Below are positions 56,325-64,000 of a DNA stretch of 64,000 nt, in pieces. Every line of letters begins with the position of its first letter. The stretch's first letter is position 1. Below the pieces are notes generated by a model. The model was given only the letters and a program-made list of their open reading frames with translations. It was not told where the DNA came from and did no database searches. The position numbers and the translations under genes are program-made. The DNA comes from Platycnemis pennipes (Eukaryota > Arthropoda > Insecta > Odonata > Platycnemididae): positions 106,475,544-106,539,543 of the forward strand of contig OW121852.1 of NCBI GenBank assembly GCA_933228895.1, written 5' to 3'.

Positions 56325-57405
56325 GTCTACCCAAGTTCAGTGCCAAATAATCTAAGCAGTTGGAGCACTTCATCATGCACATTAACTTCCACCATGTACT
56401 AGTATATTTCATTTACTTAACACCCTTCACACAAACCTACTATGCAAATTTGTAGCTCACATACGATACGGCAGTGACCGAACACAAGAGATCCCAATCA
56501 TGTTGCTTCGTAAACGTCTAACTCGTTAAATGTATTCCAAAGGAATCGCTATCTTTCGTTTTACGATGAGTCGCACTCAACCAATCGCATTTTCTCTGTA
56601 ATGACGTCTCAGTCAATACAAAAGTTCGCTTCAAGGGAATATTTAACTCTCACCGTGAGGATTCATGTCTCAGGGCTCTCAGTACGAAAGGAAGTTTGCC
56701 AGCGAGGGTTGCGAAACATCGCCTGTAACAAGATATCGGGAAAGAAAACGTTTCGGACGAAGAAAAAAAAAATGACTGGCGCTTTCGACGACACGTCGGA
56801 AATTCCTGAGAACCGCGGGAGTTCCACGAGAGAGGCTATTTGAACAACGGGAATATAGCGTGACTCGGTAGCCATTTCCGAAAGTGGTGGATATAAGTGG
56901 GTGGAACGGACAAAGGAGATGGGGAGAGAAGAGAATGCATGGATTTGCGGGGACCTCGTGAGTAAGCAAGGAAAACAACGTGAGAGGAAGTTTACGAATA
57001 AGTGGGTAGCGGAGTAGGGGGCACTTGGCGGCAGGATCGAACCGGAAATGTGTATAAAAGGCGTAACAAAAAAGTTCTACCATCGAAGCTATACGAACCC
57101 AACCGCTTTCCTGTTGTTTTAAGCTCAAACGAAGAATCGAGAGGAAAACATCTAAGATAGATACTCAAGAAGATTACGGCCATGACGATCACGACTATCA
57201 TCATTGGTACCACTCGCAGAAAAAGAGAATAGAAAATAAAACAAATTCAAAGTGAAGATTTGTTCTGCAGAGAATGTTTTACACGAACCAATGTCAATAT
57301 CTTAAGTATTCTATCAAATAAATGCAGGATTTCTAGAAGTTGAATCATTGATATCCATAGTGGCGGAATTATATCCTTCCAGAAAATGCTCCTCTCCCCG
57401 AATCA
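56325..57405. other. unassigned stretch
   Basis: A GC-richer patch near 56660-57130 has a 149-codon minus-strand frame (56679-57128) with no recognisable domain. It may be chance or an unrecognised exon. Confidence 0.3.
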
Positions 57406-57409
57406 TCCC

Positions 57410-57555
57410 TAGATACTAACAATCTAGTTGCATGAGACCCTATAGTTGCTTGTTTGCATGTTAGTAGTGCATGGTTGGTGATCTTCACTTCCTGCCACAC
57501 ACCCTCGCGGTGGCTTGCAGGGTATCGTGTAGATGTAGATGTAGATCCCCCGATT
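57410..57555 (+). mobile_element. LINE-B 3' terminus
   Basis: Only about 145 bp of 3' UTR, ending in the intact hairpin (CCTGCCAC / GTGGCTTGCAGG) and a GTAGATGTAGATGTAGAT tail. Confidence 0.8.
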
Positions 57556-57954
57556 CATCTCTCGTGCTTCTTATGCAGAATTCACGCCGCAAACGCCAGC
57601 TGAGGGGCTGTGTTTGAAACCGTCGAGATGATCTCGGATAGGTAACTTAAGGGGTCACGTGGTACAAACACGAAAGGTTCGCAATTTTGGCGTGTTAAAA
57701 CCGCTGATTACAACCTCATTCATTGCTTAAACTCGTGTTTCACTTCAACTATAGTCGAGACAGATGAGAAAAACTGAAGTGAAAACAATTAATGATATTG
57801 TAACGAGCGGTTTTTAGATGACAAGTTTGCGAACCATTCGTGTTTATACCACCATATATCCTTGGTTACCTATTCGAGGTGATCCCGACGGTTCCAAACA
57901 CAGCCCCCCTGGTTAACGCCATAACAAAGTTTTAGCTCCATTTTTCATAAACTT

Positions 57955-58653
57955 ATATGGTCTTATAAGAAGAAGACTAAGATATTGGTGTGCAGCAAGA
58001 AAGAAGAGGCGAAAACCAATGTCAAACTAGGAAAACAAAAACTTGAAGAGGTCAAAGAGTTCTGTTATCCTGGAAGCCGAGTAACCAACGATGGACGAAG
58101 CAAGAAAGAAATAGTGAGCAGAATAGCCCAGGCAAAGAGGGCATTCTTTCAAAAGAAGAATCTACTTACAGCAGAAAATACAAGCATAGAAGTAAGGAAA
58201 CAGTTCATCAGAACATATATCTGGAGCATTTTTCTTTTCGGCAGTGAATCATGGACGATGACAACAGCGGAGAAGAAGAGGGTAGAAGCATTTGAAATGT
58301 GGTGCTACAGAAGAATGCTGAAGATTAAATGGATCGACCGAGTAAGTAACGAGGAAGTGCTAAGAAGAGTAGAAGAAAAGAGAAGTCTGCTGACAACTCT
58401 AAAAAGAAGAAGGGAAAACTTAATCGGCCATATCTTGAGACATGATGGCCTGATGAAGACTATCGTCGAGGGAAAAGTGAACGGGAAGATTGGAAAAGGC
58501 AGGCCTCGTATGAGATACATGGAACAGGTTGTGAAGAATGTAAAAGAGAAGAATTACGTCACAATGAAAAGGTTGGCCGATAGAAGAATCGAGTGGAAAG
58601 CTGCGTCAAACCAATCCTAGGATTGTTGACCAATGATGATGATATGGTCTTAT
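57955..58653. repeat. 12-bp target-site duplication around a LINE-A copy
   Basis: ATATGGTCTTAT at 57955-57966 and 58642-58653 flanks the LINE-A fragment exactly. Confidence 0.9.
57967..58641 (+). mobile_element. recent 5'-truncated LINE-A copy
   Basis: Begins abruptly inside the RT domain at the point equivalent to 15869 of the full copy. It is almost identical to it from there to the stop (58618-58620) and the GATGATGAT tail. The remaining 211-codon frame (57985-58620) is open but lacks endonuclease and RT catalytic residues, so it is non-functional. The near identity and exact duplication show recent insertion from the same lineage. Confidence 0.9.
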
Positions 58654-58654
58654 T

Positions 58655-60360
58655 TCACAGACGTTGGGTCATATTCTGAATCTCATCTACAGCCTCGCTT
58701 CCACTGCTCACGTCCAAAAATACCTACAACGTGTCAAATTCGTGTGCACATTCGTCCTGTTAAATTATTACTGCGCTGTATACCGCTCAGAGCCATATCG
58801 AGGAGAATCTGTATGCCCTTAGGAACTCGTAATAGAGATCTAATGACGCCATTAGTAATAGTGAGACTGTAGTTGATATTCTGGGACATATTCAGTCTCG
58901 ATTCTATTTTCAGCATCACGCTGAGAAGTAATACCATCTACACAGGTAGAATCTGTCCTCCAATTTGACTTGTTTAAGCAGTAGAAGTGAGAGTGTAATT
59001 AAGATTCTGAATATGGCCCTTAGGTAGGTTTGCCATATGTCCTCATTTTTTCGGACATGTCCTCAATTTTAGTCCAAAATTGACATTCCGCAAACCATTC
59101 TGAAAGAATATAAATGTATCCGCAATTTCTTGGTTCAAACCAATTTCAATTCGAGACCAGAAAGTGAATCGATGATGATCGATATACACTACGGAAATCT
59201 AAAAATTTCCATTTCCAGTGTACCATCAACCACTGTGAACACTCATATTGGCTATTTTATGAGGAAATTAAATCAATCTCACCATGGAGTCGTTTAAAAA
59301 TATTTATCGTAACAACTTACGCAACAGAGTATTCAAATCTCTAAAGAACATGTGATGCAACTCGTTTAATCAGTACAACTTTATACTTGCCCTACATGTA
59401 CAGCTGTAGTAGATGTTACTCATGCAGCACAGACGCCTCTATCTTGTTCCATGCCCCTACGGTTAACTTTGTGACTATTACTAGGGCAACATGGGGGTAC
59501 TGCGGAAATTCCATGATTTGAAAACAAGAGCTAGTATTAAGAAATCCAAATGTAGTATATAGAGACTTGGTATTAACGTGGCAGTTCAGGGAACTGAGTC
59601 CTCAAAATTCCTCATTTTTTGCCCAATTGTCCTCATTTCCAGAGATGCAGACATGACAAAACTACCCTCAGAGTCGAGTCCATACGATAGTTCTGTTCCA
59701 TCGCACTATAGAATTAAGAGCCGTATCCGAAAACCAAGTATGCTTCGGCAAAGCATTCTTGGTGATGACGTATTGTTGACGTACAATTAAGCACGCTTGG
59801 GAAAGAATACTTCATATTCGGACAGTCTACGGTAAGGAGCGACGTTAAGCAGTAGTGGCAACATAAAAAACCACTAAGTATAGTGAAAGACGATAAAGGG
59901 TAACATCTATCAAATGTTTAGATCGGAAGAAAAAGAGCGATTATATATATTAACCTTTTCATTAATATGTATATTAATAATTATGCAAATTTAATATACA
60001 AAGTAAAAAAATAGATAATACACACATGTATAAGTAGCCAACGGCTCCGCCATATTTTGTTATTCTAGTCAACAATGATTCGAAGCCAACATGGAAGCGT
60101 GCTTCTTTGCTTTGGTTTCGTAGCATGCTTCCCCCAGAGTGCTTCGCGTTCGGACGTACTTCGGGTGTTTCCGACGGTCCCCCCTCCACTTGCAAGCAAG
60201 CATTGTAGTATGCTTAGCGCTAGAAGCACACGTTTCAGACATGGCTAAGGTCTCAAGTGGTGTAGGTATACTCAGGATATGGTGGAAAAGATCCTCCTTT
60301 GGAAGGTTCTTTCCATATTGATAGTGTCAGAAGTTCCATTTTATTTCTCCTCCTCACTGT
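58655..60360. other. unassigned stretch
   Basis: No gene recognised. TGTCCTCATTTTTT recurs at about 59037 and in similar form near 59607. Around 60110-60240 is a GC-richer patch with repeated GCATGCTTC/AGCATGCTT strings. These may be pieces of unrecognised transposons. Confidence 0.3.
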
Positions 60361-60364
60361 AGCA

Positions 60365-60664
60365 GTATAGGTTATGTGTGTAATTGGGTAATGGTAGGAG
60401 TTTTCGGGGAACGGAGGAAGGGTGGAGAGAAACCTGGCGTCGGCATTAGCCTACTATTAACGAAAGGCGCCAAGGGGACCACGGCTTAACGTCCCATCCG
60501 ACGGACGGAGTACTGAACTTGAAATACCCTCCTCTACTACCCTTTTTAGTAGGCTCTCAAGTGGGGACCGGTTTTCCAGTGAAAAATCCACCACTGCCGG
60601 GAATCGAACCCGGGCCCTCGGGATGGGAGGCCAGCACTCTAGCCACCACAACAACCCGATCCCC
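60365..60664 (-). mobile_element. SINE family S1, near full-length
   Basis: On the minus strand from 60664: GGGATCGGGTTGTTGTGG, A box TGGCTAGAGTGCTGG, B box GGGTTCGATTCCCGG at about 60598-60612. The body is the best-preserved S1 copy here, with a small extra CTACTACCC insertion near 60535. Confidence 0.8.
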
Positions 60665-60669
60665 TACAT

Positions 60670-61010
60670 TCAATTCTCTTGGAATTCATCTATTCACTTG
60701 GATAAAGTTTATGCGATCAATTTCAGTGCTGTAAATATGAATTCTAGTGAGGCAATAGACTAGATATTTTGGGAGAATTGTGAGGTGAAAAGTAGGTAAA
60801 TAATATTAAGGTACTGAATTACTGACGGGAGAGGATTGTAGGTACGATCTCCAGTGACGTGAAGGTAGAGATAAAATAATAAACATATTGGATAGTATTA
60901 TTCCTATTGAATGGAATATAGAATACAATAAACTGAGGCAGTAAAAACTAATGGGAAAATGGACAAAAATGAAAGTCAATTACGTACTAGAATTTTACTT
61001 ATTGCCCTGA
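60670..61010. other. unassigned AT-rich stretch
   Basis: Nothing recognised. Confidence 0.4.
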
Positions 61011-61014
61011 AACT

Positions 61015-61200
61015 ACTTAGTGCATGATGAATGTATTAATCCCTTAATTATACTATTAGTTATACTTAGATACTAACAATCTAGTTGCATGAGACCCTAT
61101 AGTTGCTTGTTTGCATGTCAATAGTGCATGGTTGGTGCCATTCACCCCCTGCCACACACCCTCGCGGTGGCTTGCAGGATATTGCGTAGATGTAAATGAA
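61015..61200 (+). mobile_element. LINE-B 3' terminus
   Basis: 3' UTR of the same subtype as at 57.4 kb, with CACCCCCTGCCACACACCC, GGTGGCTTGCAGGATATT and a GTAGATGTAAATG tail. Confidence 0.8.
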
Positions 61201-61204
61201 ACCT

Positions 61205-62155
61205 CTCTATGAGTTTGTACATTAGTTGACGAACCTTCCGAAATCTCCATCTACCAAAAATCTAAGGTCAACTAACATCCCAGTAATGATTACGAGTAGC
61301 TAGTGTTGGTAGCAGTTTGTACATAAGATATTCAAACTTGCTTGGAAAATGACGTTAACATCTCTGCGAACTGCTCCACATGTATATCTTCTCTCTTTAG
61401 ATTCACCTTTATCATTATAATTGCTATAAAATAAACGTCCAGCTATAGACCCTCTATCAGCAGCCTACTGAACTGATTTATCTTTAAAAGCTACCTGCAC
61501 ATTCCACAGGAACTTGAACTGCTTCAGAAAACTGATCGTCCGCCAAGATTATCAAGAGTGCAGGAATAGAGCTCATAACGAACTTTATTTTTCTGCATCT
61601 TTAAATTATTTCATGTTTTATCTTACGCCATTACTCTCCGCTCTCTAAGAAGCCCTATGGAATCTTAATCTCTAAATAAGTCTAAAACCTGATATATGTA
61701 CTTTTTTTACCCTGCCCCATTTATTTGCTTATCTTGCTTATGATTTTTACTTATTTGGAATGCAATATACCTGTTTCATAGCATGACGCGGGAGCCAATG
61801 GCCAGCCAGACAATTTGTTGATGCATACCTTGTTTGTATCATGAATTTTGATTATATGTCTTCCTCTACAAATCTCTAAGTACGCGTTACGTCACTATAG
61901 TGAGGTGTAGTCTCGATCAGCACATGTACTTTGACTTTACTCAACCCACTCTAAGGTCATTCTCTTCGTAAGTTATACACACCTTCAAGAACATTCGTAC
62001 AATTTCCTTTTCGTATGTTAATCTTACTTGTTGCCCTGAGCCGCTTCCACATTCCCATCATTATTGCCCATAGAAGTGATCTTAAGTACATTTAGGCGAA
62101 CAAGAAATCGGTTAAATAATCCCAAACATTCTCATGTAGAACCATATTTCACCGG
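61205..62155. other. unassigned AT-rich stretch
   Basis: Nothing recognised. Confidence 0.4.
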
Positions 62156-62159
62156 ATGA

Positions 62160-62410
62160 TAGCTCTACATTACCCTTTTTCTTCATCATCCCATAAAAAA
62201 TTCTGGTTCTTCCTCTGTCCCTGATTAAATGATGATTAAAATTTTCTCTATCCACTCTTATAAAACTCCCTAGTCCCGTATTAGCCGTTCCATTATACGG
62301 ATCCCTCTCCTCCTAATTACTTCGATGAAATTCCTCTCCTCCCCTACCATTGCCAGCACTATAACGCAAGTATGCATTTTCACCCTTTTTACCTTCATTT
62401 TAATCCCTTT
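62160..62410 (-). mobile_element. LINE-C fragment, degraded
   Basis: On the minus strand one frame reads VGEERNFIEVIRRRE, matching the VGEERNLIDEIRRR motif of the LINE-C copy at 28.5 kb. Broken sequence follows. Only the C-terminal region is present. Confidence 0.5.
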
Positions 62411-62717
62411 CCATCTCCAAAGCTGCTATTAAATTTTCAATTTTCATCCGCTTTCCTTATATTCCAAGCATCGTTTTAGCAAATGCAACGTATCATACTA
62501 TCAATAATAGCAACACCACTGATACATTCATGATAAATGTAGGGAGAGTGGTCAATATCCACATTTTATTTTCCAAACCGACCCAGGTATCGGAATGACA
62601 TGCCATTATCTAGGTAAGGTCGTTGATATTGATATGGCATAGCATATTATTAAGGGCATTTCATGGTAGGTTTGTAAAATATGAGTATAAATTTATCACT
62701 GTGCCTTCATTTATCAT

Positions 62718-62945
62718 CATCATCATTGGTCAACAATCCTAGGATTGGTTTGACGCAGCTTTCCACTCGGTTCTTCTATCGGCCAACCTTTTCTTGTGAC
62801 GTAATTCTTCTCTTTTACATCCCTCACTACCTGTGCCATGTATCTCATACGAGGCCTGCCTTTTCCAATCTTCGAGTTCATTTTTCCCTCGACGATAGTC
62901 TTCAGCAGGCCATCGTGTCTCAAGATATGGCCGATTAAGTTGTCT
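62718..62945 (-). mobile_element. LINE-A 3' fragment
   Basis: The last roughly 220 bp of LINE-A on the minus strand, ending in the ATGATGATGAT tail at 62713-62725. CATTTATCAT occurs at 62708-62717 and 62973-62982 and may be the target duplication. In that case about 28 bp of non-LINE filler lies at the 5' junction. Confidence 0.85.
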
Positions 62946-62984
62946 TTTCATTATCTTATCCATTACCTTATCCATTTATCATGA

Positions 62985-63495
62985 ATATAAAATATTTCCC
63001 CCATATTAGGCCGGAATCTCTTTATTACCACCAATACACACTATTCAATGAAAAATCTCTACTATCCTTTATCATTACTCGCCAGGAAATCTTTATGAGC
63101 ACCTGTAGGAGTTCTCCTCATTTCTATTTGATTTCCTTTACCCTACCAATTCTCCGTTGTCTCCGCTTCTAAAACATTTGATTGGTCAAAGTCCATCGAG
63201 TGTTTAAATACATGATGTAATCAAATATTTGATCGTCGACGTGAAACTTTGATGACATCCACTCAAATTTGGATACAATTGAAAATGGCTTCTGGTCCAA
63301 AATTTTGCATACAAATTTTTTGGACCAAACCAACAGAACTTGCTTCAAATTTCCATACGAATGAATGATACCATCCAATCACAGACTTCCAAAAAAGTGA
63401 GCATCGCCATCCACTTTTATGAGAATGATTCCACTTAATCTCTTAGGATCGGGATGTTTCAATCACTGCACAGATGGATCTGGCGTAATGGGGGT
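62985..63495. other. unassigned stretch
   Basis: Nothing recognised. Confidence 0.4.
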
Positions 63496-63499
63496 GTTT

Positions 63500-63730
63500 A
63501 CTCGGAACCGAAGTACCTGTTTGCCCCCCATTGTGATCAGGCGAAGGAGCTCCGCGATCTCAGTTGTGATTGGACGAAGTGGATGAATTACAAGTCCTTT
63601 CAGTTTTTCGCCGCTCAAAACTCGAGAACTAATCGACGGATCGAAGTACGGAAAAATGCGGTATTTTTATTTTACGAACTCTATCAGATTCGAAAATTAA
63701 AACAATATGGTAAACGACCCCATAATTAAA
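63500..63730 (+). repeat. interspersed repeat R-B, copy 3 (partial)
   Basis: Matches the second half of copies 1 and 2: CATTGTGATCAGGCGAAGG, CAGTTGTGATTGGACGAAG, CAGTTTTTCGCCGCT, CTATCAGATTCG and ATATGGTAAACGACCCCAT. It lacks the roughly 35 bp segment with CCCACTTTTCCGAACTGG. Confidence 0.7.
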
Positions 63731-64000
63731 CCCGGTAGCAGTTATTGTTGTGTTGTGCAAATGAAAAAGAACAAAATAATATACGACACATAATGTACGA
63801 TTAGTTTATATTAACTTCGTTCAATTTAAGCACGATTGCCGTAGTTTTTGTTAATTTTTCCGTGGCTTCTTCATATTCGGTTGTGGCAGCCATTTTCATT
63901 GTTTAATTTGTCCTCATATTTCATTGGTTCGTCCATTTTGGACCAATACACTGCACCGTGGGACATACAACTTCCGTTTTATCACAGTTTTGGAACGAAA

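Noticed and set aside
59010..59640. Repeated TGTCCTCATTTTTT strings as a regulatory array
   Set aside because: Only two imperfect occurrences; more likely pieces of an old transposon.
1..64000. CRISPR array, operons, prokaryotic promoters or rRNA genes
   Set aside because: No regularly spaced direct repeats, no compact gene clusters, no rRNA signature; the window is eukaryotic.

Overview
The window looks like a gene-poor, repeat-rich stretch of an arthropod (probably insect) nuclear genome. The sequence is AT-rich. Almost every long reading frame is transposon-derived. There is one eukaryotic tRNA-Thr(AGT) gene with internal A and B boxes and a Pol III T-run, and the one convincing host coding exon (AIG1/FAR-17a-like, minus strand, about 8 kb) ends in a normal GT splice donor. 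The mix of RTE-like LINEs, mariner elements, Penelope-like elements, Harbinger and piggyBac MITEs and many tRNA-derived SINEs is typical of insects and related arthropods. The species cannot be told.

Layout. 0-7.5 kb holds 3' ends of a Jockey/CR1-type LINE (here LINE-B) and a full-length but dead mariner transposase. 7.5-9.3 kb holds a foldback with hammerhead-like cores, the AIG1-like first exon with a CpG-rich upstream region, and a second mariner relic. 12.4-16.7 kb is a nested locus: an interspersed repeat (R-A) was invaded by a 5'-truncated LINE-A copy and by a full-length LINE-A with an intact 979-codon ORF, each bounded by target-site duplications. A paralogous R-A copy at 55 kb preserves both empty sites. 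18.3-19.6 kb is a decayed Penelope-like element between direct repeats. 19.6-22.1 kb is SINE and LINE-A debris. 23.0-27.6 kb is a dense cluster: a mariner deletion derivative, an element full of GCAACGT motifs, a long inverted repeat, and a Penelope-like element with inverted termini and a GIY-YIG domain. 27.6-28.7 kb is a dead LINE-C.

From 31 to 37.3 kb is the likeliest host-gene territory on the minus strand: a candidate first exon with a CRE, a GC-rich candidate internal exon and a short candidate terminal exon, together with a piggyBac MITE and the tRNA. 39.7-45.4 kb holds a Harbinger MITE, two inverted copies of repeat R-B, SINEs and a CpG-rich block. 47.7-64 kb is mostly LINE-A, LINE-B, SINE, R-A and R-B copies plus a CpG-rich block near 50 kb.

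How parts work together: only LINE-A encodes an apparently intact machine (endonuclease plus reverse transcriptase). The truncated LINE-A copies here are what its target-primed reverse transcription would leave. SINEs and MITEs depend on other elements' enzymes. I found no convincing new gene system; the most interesting signals are the Penelope-type termini, the dated nested insertions and the conserved LINE-B 3' hairpin.
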